From: Bacteroidota bacterium
GTDB taxonomy: Bacteria; Bacteroidota; Bacteroidia; Chitinophagales; Saprospiraceae
Direction of reading: 5' to 3'
NCBI GenBank assembly: GCA_029573365.1
Contig: JAKQGD010000627.1
Location: 1 to 38,352 of the forward strand
Length of the DNA stretch: 38,352 nucleotides
Part shown: one piece after another, positions 8,588-17,414 of the stretch
How the letters are laid out: every line of letters starts with the position of its first letter
Position numbering within the stretch: the stretch's first letter is position 1
Notes under the pieces: generated by a model
What the model was told of the DNA's origin: nothing
What the model saw: the letters and a program-made list of their open reading frames with translations, nothing else
The model's database searches: none
Program-made: the position numbers and the translations under genes

Positions 8588-9019
8588 TTATTTTTTTACC
8601 TCTAAATCCTTGACAGAATTCATCAGGATATTGTACAAGGTTTCTACGTTTTTATCAGCCAGTGGTTCCTTGCCCCATTTGAGGGTCATGTCAGTATTTT
8701 TGATACGCTGGCCTAAAAAATAATATCTGTTTCCCGGCTCATTGAGAGACATCTTATCCAGACCGAGAGTGACAAAATTTTTAAAGAACTGGGAGCATAC
8801 GGATTTGCTTAGGGAGCCTACTTTTTCATTTCCGCCGGCTGCGGACACCCAGAGAGAGCCGTCCCTGAGAAGGTAGTACTTTTTTACCTGGCCGGAAAAA
8901 CCACCTCCATTGCCAAAACTAAGATAATCTTTTTTGCTCGACTGAGGGTCAAAAGCCTGTTTTGTACCGGAGCAGGAAAGAGCAAACATGGTCAGTGAGA
9001 GAAAAAGGGCCTTATACAT
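8588..9019 (-). CDS. Lipoprotein upstream of M4 protease, possibly emfourin-like inhibitor
   Basis: A 143-residue protein with a short signal sequence ending FALSC, so probably lipidated at Cys 16. The mature domain opens with a Gly-rich strand (FGNGGGFSGQVKKYYLLRDG), then a helix-like segment (SLSKSVCSQFFKNFVTLGL) and a Tyr-rich strand ending in LKWGKEPL. This order (GGF-x-G strand, helix containing a short phenylalanine-rich stretch, then a strand with a basic/aromatic end) recalls emfourins, small inhibitors of M4 peptidases encoded beside their targets. The gene sits 31 bases upstream of an M4 protease in the same direction, which fits, but the resemblance is by eye only. Otherwise it is a Bacteroidota lipoprotein of unknown function. 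Confidence 0.65.
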   Translation of the reverse strand: MYKALFLSLTMFALSCSGTKQAFDPQSSKKDYLSFGNGGGFSGQVKKYYLLRDGSLWVSAAGGNEKVGSLSKSVCSQFFKNFVTLGLDKMSLNEPGNRYYFLGQRIKNTDMTLKWGKEPLADKNVETLYNILMNSVKDLEVKK

Positions 9020-9101
9020 ATCGGTTAAAACAATTTAATGGTAAAAATGTAACCACAACTAAACACAAATATCCATGCAAAGATTTCACGAATCACAGTT
9101 T

Positions 9102-10082
9102 TCAGGTGTTTCTGAAAACGAGTTTATTTACGATATCTTCAAATTCGTTTTTGAAGGACTCCTGCATGGATGTGGCTCTGAGGTGCGAGATGGCCAGGTC
9201 ACGATATGCCTCTATAAGCTGACGGGAATACTCGATTACATTAACAGATCTGAATATAGAGGTGACGGCCTCAATTTTTTGGGTTTCAGTGGTGTTATCG
9301 TCACGGCCGTAGAACCCCAGCAGGGTTTCTTTCTGGCTTTTGGAAGCAAGCTCAAGTGATTTAAGATAAAGGTATGTTTTTTTATTGCGGAGTATGTCAC
9401 CGCCTATTTTTTTGCCAACCTCCTCAGGTGCCCCAAAAGTGTCCAGTACATCATCCTGCAACTGGAAGGCAATGCCGAAATTTTTTGCAAATTCGTAAAT
9501 GTGCACCACATCATGAAGGGATGCTCCGCCGATGAGGGCTCCCATCTGCATGGCTGCACCAAGGAGCACGGAGGTTTTAAGAGTAATCATCTCCAGATAT
9601 TCAGAAATAGCGACATCGTCCCTTTTTTCAAAATCCATGTCCAGCTGTTGCCCTTCGCAGACTTCAAACGCCATTTTATTGAATATATCCATCAAGGACT
9701 TAACTAATGAGGGGTCGCTGTAGTCCAGGATTTCCTGATATGCCATTATCATCATCACATCACCCGACAAAATGCCGGCATTGACGCCATATTTTCGGTT
9801 GACAGTGGCATGACCTCGTCGGAGGTCCGCTTCATCCATGATGTCATCGTGCAGCAAGGTAAAATTGTGGAAAAGTTCTACCGCCATAGCTGCAGGCAGG
9901 GCTTTTCCTGGATTTTCAGACCAGGCTCCACATCCCATCAGCACAAACACAGGTCTCAGCCTTTTGCCTCCCAGACTCAGGATATACTCTGTGGGTTCGT
10001 ACAACGAGGAGGGCTTTCGAGCCCTGTACCACGAGGCGAGATGAGTGTCAAACATTTGCCGGTAGCGGCTGATTATTTCCAT
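9102..10082 (-). CDS. All-trans polyprenyl diphosphate synthase
   Basis: A 326-residue isoprenoid synthase of the FPP/GGPP type. The first aspartate-rich motif is LLHDDIMDEADLRRG (about residues 76-90) and the second is QLQDDVLDTFG (about 210-220), followed by the Lys-rich GKKIGGDILRNKKTYL, where the basic residues bind diphosphate. It condenses isopentenyl diphosphate onto an allylic primer to build the side chain of menaquinone or a related prenyl chain. Chain length is not certain: the residues before the first motif (VELFHNFTLLHDD) lack two bulky aromatic blockers, consistent with a medium or long product. A TATTTTTG -7 box lies just upstream at 10105-10112. Confidence 0.92.
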   Translation of the reverse strand: MEIISRYRQMFDTHLASWYRARKPSSLYEPTEYILSLGGKRLRPVFVLMGCGAWSENPGKALPAAMAVELFHNFTLLHDDIMDEADLRRGHATVNRKYGVNAGILSGDVMMIMAYQEILDYSDPSLVKSLMDIFNKMAFEVCEGQQLDMDFEKRDDVAISEYLEMITLKTSVLLGAAMQMGALIGGASLHDVVHIYEFAKNFGIAFQLQDDVLDTFGAPEEVGKKIGGDILRNKKTYLYLKSLELASKSQKETLLGFYGRDDNTTETQKIEAVTSIFRSVNVIEYSRQLIEAYRDLAISHLRATSMQESFKNEFEDIVNKLVFRNT

Positions 10083-10104
10083 AAATCCGGAGGCGGTGAT
10101 GTCG

Positions 10105-10112
10105 CAAAAATA
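10105..10112 (-). promoter_or_regulatory. -7 box (TATTTTTG) of the polyprenyl synthase gene
   Basis: The minus strand reads TATTTTTG, matching TAnnTTTG, 22 bases before the ATG at 10082. No clear TTG is visible at the -33 distance, so strength is unknown. Confidence 0.4.
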
Positions 10113-10127
10113 AGTCTTCTATACCGG

Positions 10128-10820
10128 TTAATTTATCAGAAACCTAATGTATTTTATTTTTCTGCCATCGGCGAGGTGTTCGCTTTCATATCGTGTCTTA
10201 TGACTGAGTTCGGGAAAAGCAAGCTCTGAGGCATAAATATCCGAGTTTTGGTACAGAATCCTGCATTGTAGGTCTTCAGCAAGGGTTTGGACAGTAAATT
10301 CAAAAAGTGTCGGGTCATCTGTTTTGAGATGCACTACACCACCTGGTGCCAGGATTTTGCGGTATAAACTAAGAAAACGTGCCGAGGTAAGCCTTTTGGA
10401 CGATTTGCTCACTCTAAGGAATGGATCGGGGAAGGTTATCCAGATTTCTGACACCTCTGCTGAGGCAAAAAACAGGTCGACCTGTTCTATCCTGGTCCGC
10501 AGGAAAGCAACATTTTTTATTTCTTTTTCCAGAGCCAGACTGGCACCTTTCCATATTCGGGCTCCTTTGACATCTACCCCTATGTAATTGACACCAGACT
10601 GGGCCTGTGCCAGTGCCACGGCATATTCGCCTCTGCCGCATGCAAGCTCCAGACATATGGGATTTTCATTTGCAAAATGACCTTTGGCCCAGTTTCCTTT
10701 CATGCTTACCGGAGCATTGTCAGGACCTGTGAGGCCGGGATTGCGTGGGTCGGCGTTTTCGTATACATTGGAGTACCTGTGCAGGTCTTCAAATTTTTTA
10801 AGCTTGTTCTTTTTGCCCAT
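10128..10820 (-). CDS. trmB: tRNA (guanine-N7-)-methyltransferase
   Basis: A 230-residue SAM-dependent methyltransferase that forms m7G46 in the variable loop of tRNA. The SAM-binding loop is ELACGRGEYAVALAQ (about residues 58-72) and the family motif reads WITFPDPFLRVSKSSKRLTS (about 127-146), the Bacteroidota version of the PDPWPKKRHxKRR signature, followed by FLSLYRKILAPGGVVHLKTDD. The N-terminus is basic (MGKKNKLKKFEDL), as usual in this phylum. A TAGCTTTG -7 box at 10844-10851 would drive it. Its stop is 45 bases from the start of the polyprenyl synthase gene. Confidence 0.93.
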   Translation of the reverse strand: MGKKNKLKKFEDLHRYSNVYENADPRNPGLTGPDNAPVSMKGNWAKGHFANENPICLELACGRGEYAVALAQAQSGVNYIGVDVKGARIWKGASLALEKEIKNVAFLRTRIEQVDLFFASAEVSEIWITFPDPFLRVSKSSKRLTSARFLSLYRKILAPGGVVHLKTDDPTLFEFTVQTLAEDLQCRILYQNSDIYASELAFPELSHKTRYESEHLADGRKIKYIRFLIN

Positions 10821-10843
10821 GGAGCAATAAAATTTTAAGGATG

Positions 10844-10851
10844 CAAAGCTA
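10844..10851 (-). promoter_or_regulatory. -7 box (TAGCTTTG) of trmB
   Basis: TAGCTTTG on the minus strand matches TAnnTTTG and lies 23 bases before the trmB ATG, in the 167-base gap between the divergent trmB and beta-barrel genes. No clear -33 TTG. Confidence 0.45.
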
Positions 10852-10958
10852 ATGTTTTCGGCTTAGCGACACTGTAGGACTACTTTTTTAACATTTATTT
10901 TTAAGCAGTTCAGCCAGCGAAAAAACAGGTGTGTGCGTTTAACGTAGGTATTATTCTT

Positions 10959-10966
10959 TACCTTTG
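10959..10966 (+). promoter_or_regulatory. -7 box (TACCTTTG) of the outer-membrane barrel gene
   Basis: TACCTTTG is a full match to TAnnTTTG and ends 21 bases before the ATG at 10988. The -33 region lacks a clear TTG. Confidence 0.5.
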
Positions 10967-10987
10967 TAATTTGAAACGGTCATATAT

Positions 10988-11857
10988 ATGTGTAAGATGA
11001 CAAGAAGTTTATTGGCCATCGCCGCCATCCTCATGTTGGTAATACAGGCAAAATCCCAGAGTTTTGGTATTAGAGCAGGATTGAACTACACTAAGTTTGG
11101 TGGCCCACTGGAGCAGGGAGTGAATGAAAAATTCACACTTGCCAATGGATTTCACTTTGGTGTAAACTATGCATACAAATTTGCAGACAAACTGGCCCTC
11201 AGGGGCGAGTTGCTGTATACCCAGGTGGGAACCAATTACTCATATTCCGGTCAATCGTTTTATAAGGTGCCGATAGGATCTGCCTTTGTGTACGAAAAGG
11301 GCCATGCTGACATTAGAATGAAAGTGTCAAATGCCTACATCAGTTTGCCCGTCACCTTGCAGTGGCAGGTCACCAGAAAACTGGAAGTCAGTGCAGGGGT
11401 CTATGCGTCAGTGCTCATCGGACCACGTGGCAACGGGACCATATATTTTGAAAAATACAATGACACCTTGTTGTTCTTCAAGCAATCACTGATTCATAAC
11501 TACAACAAGGACAAAGCCGGTGGAATAGCCACAGGTACCATAGGTTCTGCGATATATGTTGACGGCAAAGTCGTAAATCTGGCTCGGGATGCCGGAGCTT
11601 ACTATAATTATCTTGCCACCGAAAAAACTGGAAACCTATATAATGCATTTGATTTTGGCTTGTCGGGCACAGTATCATATTTTATCAACAAAGGATTTTA
11701 TGTCGGGGCCAGGTACAATTTCGGACTGATTGACATAACCAACAACGAAATGGACCCTCTACGCAAGACATATGACGAAGAAAACAACAGATTTAAACTC
11801 AGCAATGATTTTGACCGCAATGTAGGCCTAGAGTTTTCATTTGGATTTAAATTTTAA
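10988..11857 (+). CDS. PorT-family outer membrane beta-barrel protein
   Basis: A 289-residue protein with a signal peptide (SLLAIAAILMLVIQAKSQ) cut before SFGIRAG. The rest is a run of amphipathic strands typical of small outer-membrane barrels: FGIRAGLNYTKF, FHFGVNYAYKFADKLALRGELLYTQ (split strands), AYISLPVTLQWQVTRKLEVSAGVYASVLIG, FYVGARYNFGLIDI, and a last strand VGLEFSFGFKF ending in Phe. This is the porin-like PorT/OMP_b-brl_2 pattern, widespread in Bacteroidota; PorT itself helps type IX secretion, but most paralogues have no known role. It is 11 bases upstream of the DUF2461 gene and may be cotranscribed with it. Confidence 0.82.
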   Translation: MCKMTRSLLAIAAILMLVIQAKSQSFGIRAGLNYTKFGGPLEQGVNEKFTLANGFHFGVNYAYKFADKLALRGELLYTQVGTNYSYSGQSFYKVPIGSAFVYEKGHADIRMKVSNAYISLPVTLQWQVTRKLEVSAGVYASVLIGPRGNGTIYFEKYNDTLLFFKQSLIHNYNKDKAGGIATGTIGSAIYVDGKVVNLARDAGAYYNYLATEKTGNLYNAFDFGLSGTVSYFINKGFYVGARYNFGLIDITNNEMDPLRKTYDEENNRFKLSNDFDRNVGLEFSFGFKF

Positions 11858-11868
11858 AGCAAGTAAAA

Positions 11869-12558
11869 ATGGTAAAACAGGCTACGTTGGATTTCTTGCG
11901 TGAACTCAGACAAAACAACAGCAAGGAATGGTTTGATAAAAACCGAAAAAGATACGATGCCGTAAAGGCTGATTACCTCGCTCTGGCCGGTTCTATCCTC
12001 GATGTCATGAAAAAAGTTGACCCCATGCTGGACATGACTACCGCCAAAGAATGTATTTTCAGGATAAACAGGGACATCAGATTTTCTGCTGACAAATCAC
12101 CCTATAAAACCAATCTGGGCATAGCTCTTCATGCCGGAGGTAAAAAGTTTAATCTGGCAGCCTATTATGTGCACATAGAGCCTGATGCCACATCGTTTGC
12201 AGGTGGCGGTATATGGATGCCGGAAGCTCCGCTGCTGAGTAAGATACGAAAGGAAATACACTATTTTTACCCAGAACTCAGAAAAGTGCTGGATGAGCCG
12301 TCTTTTAAAAAGACTTTTGGCGACCTTGATGTGGAGGAAGGACATAAATTGTCCAGACCGCCCAAGGGCTACGTTGAAGAAGACCCTGCCATTGAATACC
12401 TCAAACTCAAAAGTTTTACAGCCTCAACAGTCATCCCGGAAGACATCCTGACTACGGGTCAATTCCTTCCATTTGTGGTTAATTCACTGACAGTAATCAA
12501 GCCTCTAATCGGTTTTATAAACAGAGGTCTGCAAAGCGACGAGGACGGAGGCATATAA
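11869..12558 (+). CDS. DUF2461 (TIGR02453) family protein
   Basis: A 229-residue protein. The N-terminal motif FLRELRQNNSKEWFDKNRKRYD (split, residues 6-27), the central RINRDIRFSADKSPYKTNLG (64-83) and the segment YYVHIEPDATSFAGGGIWMPEAP (100-122) are the marks of the DUF2461 family, which also contains fungal homologues. No biochemical role is established. It is cytoplasmic by lack of signal sequence. It lies in a tight run: 11 bases after the barrel gene and 10 bases before cinA. Confidence 0.85.
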   Translation: MVKQATLDFLRELRQNNSKEWFDKNRKRYDAVKADYLALAGSILDVMKKVDPMLDMTTAKECIFRINRDIRFSADKSPYKTNLGIALHAGGKKFNLAAYYVHIEPDATSFAGGGIWMPEAPLLSKIRKEIHYFYPELRKVLDEPSFKKTFGDLDVEEGHKLSRPPKGYVEEDPAIEYLKLKSFTASTVIPEDILTTGQFLPFVVNSLTVIKPLIGFINRGLQSDEDGGI

Positions 12559-12568
12559 AAAACAAAGC

Positions 12569-13813
12569 ATGAAGGCGGCCATAATCACAGTAGGGGATGA
12601 AATTCTAATAGGACAAATCACTGACACAAACTCTGCATGGCTGGGACAAAAACTGACTGAGCTGGGTATCTCTGTTGTGTGTAAGTTGTCAGTTGGAGAT
12701 GTCCACAACGACATCACGGAAGGGTTGGCCCAATGCCTGGATAAAGCGGATCTCGTATTGATGACTGGTGGCCTGGGTCCCACAAAAGATGACATTACAA
12801 AAAAAGCCCTGGCAGATTTTCTGGGCACAGATCTTTATTTCCATCAGCCCACCTTTGACAGGATCAAGGCTATGTTTGAAAAACTGGGCCGCAAAATGTC
12901 TGACCATCACCACGACCAGTGTCTGATGCCCACAGGGGCAGAAATACTGCGAAACCCTATGGGTACTGCTCCCGGCATGCTGATGAAATACAATGGCAGG
13001 AGAATCATTTCCATGCCTGGTGTACCTTTTGAGATGAAATCGATCATGGAGCAGGAAGTGCTTCCTGTGCTTGCCCGGGAGTCTGAAACAGTAATCTTAC
13101 ACCGCACACTGCTTACATGTGGTGCGGGCGAGACCATGATAGAAAACAGCATTTCGGATATAGTGTCACATTTTCCGGACTATCTGAGTATCGCTTATCT
13201 TCCGGCGATAGGACAGGTGAGGCTCAGGCTTACCGCCAAAGGGACCGATGAAACAGAATTGAAAGCAGGACTGGATGAATATACCCGGAAAATAGCCGCA
13301 AGGATACCGGAACTGGTATACGGATATGATGAATCTTCGCTCGAACAGGAGCTCCAGAAAATATGTACAGAAAACAGACTCACTGTGGCTACGGCAGAGA
13401 GTTGCACTGGAGGAAATGTCGCCGCCTCCATAGTCTCAGTTCCGGGCTCTTCAGCCTATTTTAAAGGAGCAATCATCGCTTACGCCAATGAGGTTAAATC
13501 AAATATCCTGGGCGTCAGTGCCGATACATTGAGAGAACACGGAGCGGTGAGCGAACAGACGGTCACGGAGATGGTTATAGGAACCCTCAAGGCATTAGGA
13601 GCAGATGTGGCTGTCGCAGTGTCAGGAATCGCCGGCCCGGATGGAGGCAGCACAGAAAAGCCTGTAGGTACCGTGTGGATATGTGCCGGCAATAGGGATA
13701 AACAAATCACCTATTTGCTAAAGTCAGGCAAGGACAGAAAACTTAATATAGAGGCGGCCACGGTATACAGCCTTATTATGCTGAGGAGATTTATTCTTGA
13801 ACAGATAAGCTGA
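12569..13813 (+). CDS. cinA: CinA-family protein (nicotinamide-nucleotide amidase type)
   Basis: A 414-residue two-domain protein. The N-terminal half is the MoaB/MogA-like COG1058 domain (GDEILIGQITDTNSAWL near residues 9-25; LVLMTGGLGPTKDDITKKAL in two parts near 61-80), linked to ADP-ribose pyrophosphatase activity in homologues. The C-terminal domain (about 255-410) is the CinA/PncC amidase fold with TAESCTGG, VPGSSAYFKGAIIAYAN and SGIAGPDGGSTEKPVGTVWI. The amidase turns NMN to nicotinate mononucleotide plus ammonia in pyridine nucleotide recycling. Length and both domains are complete. Confidence 0.92.
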   Translation: MKAAIITVGDEILIGQITDTNSAWLGQKLTELGISVVCKLSVGDVHNDITEGLAQCLDKADLVLMTGGLGPTKDDITKKALADFLGTDLYFHQPTFDRIKAMFEKLGRKMSDHHHDQCLMPTGAEILRNPMGTAPGMLMKYNGRRIISMPGVPFEMKSIMEQEVLPVLARESETVILHRTLLTCGAGETMIENSISDIVSHFPDYLSIAYLPAIGQVRLRLTAKGTDETELKAGLDEYTRKIAARIPELVYGYDESSLEQELQKICTENRLTVATAESCTGGNVAASIVSVPGSSAYFKGAIIAYANEVKSNILGVSADTLREHGAVSEQTVTEMVIGTLKALGADVAVAVSGIAGPDGGSTEKPVGTVWICAGNRDKQITYLLKSGKDRKLNIEAATVYSLIMLRRFILEQIS

Positions 13814-13837
13814 CCGGTCCCACAGAGGTTGCGGAGA

Positions 13838-13868
13838 TTGCACCAAGCCGCATTTTTTTGTAATTTTG
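13838..13868 (+). promoter_or_regulatory. Promoter TTG-N20-TAATTTTG of the E2 gene
   Basis: TTG at 13838-13840 and TAATTTTG at 13861-13868 are separated by 20 bases, matching the Bacteroidota sigma-A promoter form TTG-N17-23-TAnnTTTG. Expected transcription start is near 13875, leaving about 26 bases before the ATG at 13901. It also argues against the longer reading that starts at 13829. Confidence 0.6.
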
Positions 13869-13900
13869 CCGTTAATATCCTAACCATAACATTTTTTAAA

Positions 13901-15244
13901 ATGGCCAAAGTCGAACTCTTGATGCCGAAAATGGGAGAATCCATCATTGAAGCCACCATACTAAAGTGGGTCAAAAAGGTGGGAGATACCGTATCGGTTG
14001 ACGACACCATTCTAGAGATTGCCACTGACAAGGTAGACTCAGAGATTCTTTCGCCGGCAGATGGCACTATTACAGAAATATTATATCCTGAAAACAGCGT
14101 CGTAGCTGTGGGAAAAGTGCTTGCCTACATATCCGCAAATGGAAGCCAGCCCACCACAGACGCACCGGTTAATCCTGTGACGGAGACTGTGTCCGCAACA
14201 GAGAGCAGTGCTACCACCATCCTGGAAAACGTATCAGAAATCAAGGAAAGTCTGCAAAGTGTGGTGCCTGCCGCAGAGGGCAACAAGGGGTCGAGGTTTT
14301 ATTCTCCTTTGGTAAAAAGCATCGCACGGGAAGAAAAAATAAGTGTCGAAGAACTGGAAAAAATTCCCGGAACAGGTGCCAATAGCAGAGTTACAAAACA
14401 AGATATTCTCTCCTACGTAGAGTCAAAAGCCGGTATTGCAAGCGGCGAGAAACCTTTGGCTGTAGCCAATGTAACTGCACCATTAGTATCTGCAGGAGAG
14501 ACTCCACCACCGGTATCAGCTGTATCTTTTTCCGGCAGTGCAGAAATCCTGGAAATGGACAGGATGAGAAGGCTTATAGCGGACCATATGGTCATGTCAA
14601 AACATACATCGCCACACGTAACCTCCTTTGTGGAAGCAGATGTCACCAATATGGTCAACTGGAGGGAACGTAACAAGAAAAAATTTCAGGAGAAATACGG
14701 AGAAAACATCACCTATACTCCGCTTTTTATCGAAGCGGTCATCAAATCGCTGAAAGAATATCCTATGGTCAACGTGTCGCTCGATGGCTATAGGATAATC
14801 CGGAAGAAGGACCTCAACATAGGTATGGCCGCAGCTTTGCCCAATGGCAATCTGATCGTACCCGTGATTAAAAACGCCGATATGCTCAGCCTGGTGGGTC
14901 TCACCAAAAATGTAAACGACCTGGCTAAGAGGGCAAGGGAAAACAAACTAAAGCCCGAAGACATCCAGGATGGCACCTTCACTATTACAAATGTGGGCAC
15001 TTTTGGCAATTTAATGGGGACGCCGATAATAAATCAGCCGCAGGTAGCGATACTTGCGACGGGAGCCATCGTCAAAAAACCGGCGGTCATGGAAACAGAG
15101 TTTGGAGATGTGATAGCCATCAGGCACATGATGTTTCTTTCGTTATCATATGACCACAGGATTGTAGACGGTGCCCTCGGAGGGAGCTTCCTCAAGAGGG
15201 TGTCGGATCATCTGGAGCGGTTTGACATAAATACAGAATTTTAA
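13901..15244 (+). CDS. 2-oxo acid dehydrogenase E2 component (dihydrolipoamide acyltransferase)
   Basis: A 447-residue protein from the ATG at 13901; in-frame codons upstream lie within the promoter. One lipoyl domain (residues 1-78) carries the lipoylated Lys 44 in IATDKVDSE. A Thr/Ser/Pro/Val-rich linker follows, then a peripheral-subunit-binding domain (about 127-165; SPLVKSIAREEKISVEEL). The C-terminal catalytic domain (about 205-445) ends with the active-site motif SYDHRIVDGALGG. It transfers acyl groups from lipoamide to CoA as the core of an oxo-acid dehydrogenase complex. No E1 or E3 gene is nearby, so pyruvate, 2-oxoglutarate or branched-chain specificity stays open; the domain set resembles branched-chain E2 proteins of Bacteroidota. 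Confidence 0.92.
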   Translation: MAKVELLMPKMGESIIEATILKWVKKVGDTVSVDDTILEIATDKVDSEILSPADGTITEILYPENSVVAVGKVLAYISANGSQPTTDAPVNPVTETVSATESSATTILENVSEIKESLQSVVPAAEGNKGSRFYSPLVKSIAREEKISVEELEKIPGTGANSRVTKQDILSYVESKAGIASGEKPLAVANVTAPLVSAGETPPPVSAVSFSGSAEILEMDRMRRLIADHMVMSKHTSPHVTSFVEADVTNMVNWRERNKKKFQEKYGENITYTPLFIEAVIKSLKEYPMVNVSLDGYRIIRKKDLNIGMAAALPNGNLIVPVIKNADMLSLVGLTKNVNDLAKRARENKLKPEDIQDGTFTITNVGTFGNLMGTPIINQPQVAILATGAIVKKPAVMETEFGDVIAIRHMMFLSLSYDHRIVDGALGGSFLKRVSDHLERFDINTEF

Positions 15245-15246
15245 TA

Positions 15247-17412
15247 ATGAGATTTTCGGCCTTATTTTCGATAATAGCACTTTTGTCACTCCCGTTATTT
15301 AGCTACAGCCAAAAAGTAGCTAAAAAGAACGGTGACATATACTTCGAAGCGGGCAAATACCACGAAGCCTTAAAGTCTTATCTGGAGTATAGCAAAACCG
15401 AAAAGGAAGCTTCCACTCTTGTAAAAAGAGGCAGATGTTATCTGTACACCAATCAGCCAGATGCCTGTATAGCCGACATGGCTGCTGCTTTCAAGCTCAA
15501 ATCCATAGACCAAAGCTTGTTTAAGTACTCAGCCGAAGCCTATTTTGCCAAAAAAGAATATGCCGATGCTGCCAGGTTTTACAAAAATTATCTGGCCACC
15601 GTAAACAAGGACTCAAAAGACTGGGACGAAGTAGTGGCAAAAATTAAAATATGCGGACATTCGCTTGACTACAAATACGTCACCCCTCTAGCCTTTGTAG
15701 AAAATCTGGGTTCCAAAGTAAATACCATCTATGACGAATTTGGGCCTGTACTCAGTCCCACCAAGCCCGACAGATATTATTTTTCTTCGTCCCGCGAAGG
15801 CACCACCGGGGGTCTGCGGGACAAAGACGGCGTGGCCGATGTGGTCAGAGGACACTATTCGTCAGATATGTTTTTAGTAGACCTGCGTGATGGCAACTGG
15901 TCAAATGTACTGCCTTTTGAACAATTGTTGAATACCCCCAAAAACGACATTCTTGAAGATTTTAGCCAGGATGGTTCTATTGTCTACTATGTCAAATCTC
16001 AAGACCTTAAAACCGGGATTTTGTATTCGGACACATTTAGTACCGATAGGGACCCGGCGAGGCTTCCTGTGCCGGCGGCCCTTCCCTTTAAAGCCGAGAG
16101 GGGAGACAAAGACCTTTTTATTTTCAGTGACAGTCTTATCATTTTTGCAAGCGACCAGCCCGGGGGCTACGGCGGATACGACATCTATTATGCAGCCAGG
16201 AAGGACAGTCTGTGGAGTGACCCTGTAAATATGGGCCAGGATATAAATACGGTGGCCAATGAAGTGGCTCCATACCTTATAAAAAACGGAAAAACGCTTT
16301 ACTTTTCGTCAGACAGACCCGAAACCATGGGAGGCTATGACATATTTACGGTGACACACAATCCAAAGGAAGGGTGGATAAACCTCCGAAATATGGGGCA
16401 CCCCATCAATTCGCCGGGCAATGATACTGACATAGAATTGTCTTATGATGGCATGTCTGCCGTATTTACCTCTGACAGAATCGAATCCGTAGGGGGCAAG
16501 GATCTCTATATGGCCTACTTAAAGGAACAAGTCATAGGGCAGCTGGAGTATGCTGAGATACCGTCTTTTCTGGATACTATGACCAGTATAAGGACGGCTG
16601 TTGACACCATGTCAGTCACAAAAACCAGAGAAGAGCCCAAAGTCACCGTACCCGCCAGAGAACTCATCAGCAAGCCTCTCTTTTTAACAAGGGACGAGGA
16701 TGTGCTCAGCATCAATAATGTCAACGAACTCAAAAAGGCAGCCGAGGTCATGGTCATTTTTCCAGAGCTGAAGGTACTGCTTTTATCACATTTTATCAGC
16801 GAAGGAAGGACAGAACTTGATTTGTATTTTTCAATGAAAAGAGCAGAAAAAGCAGCCGAACAACTGATAAAGTCAGGAATAAGCCCACACAGGATTCTGA
16901 TACAAGGTTGCGGGGCAGCATTTCCCCTGGCATCACCTTTTATCAATGGTATAACTTCTACCCTGGCTGAAAGGACAAACTGCCGCATCGATGTACAATA
17001 TCTTAATGCTGACAAAGGACGGCTCAATATCATGTACGATCAGCCTGTTGTGGCAGGTCAGTTCAGGGATACGTTGTGGGATGCCTTTGACCGTAAAAAC
17101 AAGGGGCTTACATTCCGCATAAGATTTGCAAAAACATCTCAGATGCTCAAGAGTGACGTGCTTAAATGGAGGCCGGATATCATCATTGAAAAACGAGCCA
17201 ACGAAGAATCTTTTTCATATACCATGGGCAATTTTGAAGCCTATGATTCAGCAAGATTGCTTAAGGAAGAGTTTCAGAAAAACGGATATTTTGATGCTGA
17301 GGTGGTGCCATATTTTGGGGGCGTGGAACTGGAGCGGTCCGGTATGCAGGAAAAGGCTTCAGCCTGGCCGGAATTAGAAATATACATCCGATCAGAAAAC
17401 AAGAGGGAATAA
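15247..17412 (+). CDS. TPR / PD40 / OmpA-like / SPOR-like envelope protein
   Basis: A 721-residue exported protein (signal peptide ending LFSYSQ). Residues 25-135 form TPR-like repeats; 160-425 form a PD40 propeller-like region with repeats such as LYFSSDRPETMGGYDIF (351-367) and VFTSDRIESVGGKDLYMA (406-423). Residues 478-586 are OmpA-like (SMKRAEKAAEQLIKSGISPHRI, then NCRIDVQY), but the usual H-T-D is replaced by SHFISEG, so the peptidoglycan-binding Asp seems lost. Residues 620-690 (GNFEAYDSARLLKEEFQKNG) look like a SPOR repeat. TPR-PD40-OmpA proteins include PorE of the T9SS, which anchors the machine to peptidoglycan. It begins two bases after the E2 gene. Confidence 0.82.
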   Translation: MRFSALFSIIALLSLPLFSYSQKVAKKNGDIYFEAGKYHEALKSYLEYSKTEKEASTLVKRGRCYLYTNQPDACIADMAAAFKLKSIDQSLFKYSAEAYFAKKEYADAARFYKNYLATVNKDSKDWDEVVAKIKICGHSLDYKYVTPLAFVENLGSKVNTIYDEFGPVLSPTKPDRYYFSSSREGTTGGLRDKDGVADVVRGHYSSDMFLVDLRDGNWSNVLPFEQLLNTPKNDILEDFSQDGSIVYYVKSQDLKTGILYSDTFSTDRDPARLPVPAALPFKAERGDKDLFIFSDSLIIFASDQPGGYGGYDIYYAARKDSLWSDPVNMGQDINTVANEVAPYLIKNGKTLYFSSDRPETMGGYDIFTVTHNPKEGWINLRNMGHPINSPGNDTDIELSYDGMSAVFTSDRIESVGGKDLYMAYLKEQVIGQLEYAEIPSFLDTMTSIRTAVDTMSVTKTREEPKVTVPARELISKPLFLTRDEDVLSINNVNELKKAAEVMVIFPELKVLLLSHFISEGRTELDLYFSMKRAEKAAEQLIKSGISPHRILIQGCGAAFPLASPFINGITSTLAERTNCRIDVQYLNADKGRLNIMYDQPVVAGQFRDTLWDAFDRKNKGLTFRIRFAKTSQMLKSDVLKWRPDIIIEKRANEESFSYTMGNFEAYDSARLLKEEFQKNGYFDAEVVPYFGGVELERSGMQEKASAWPELEIYIRSENKRE

Positions 17413-17414
17413 TC

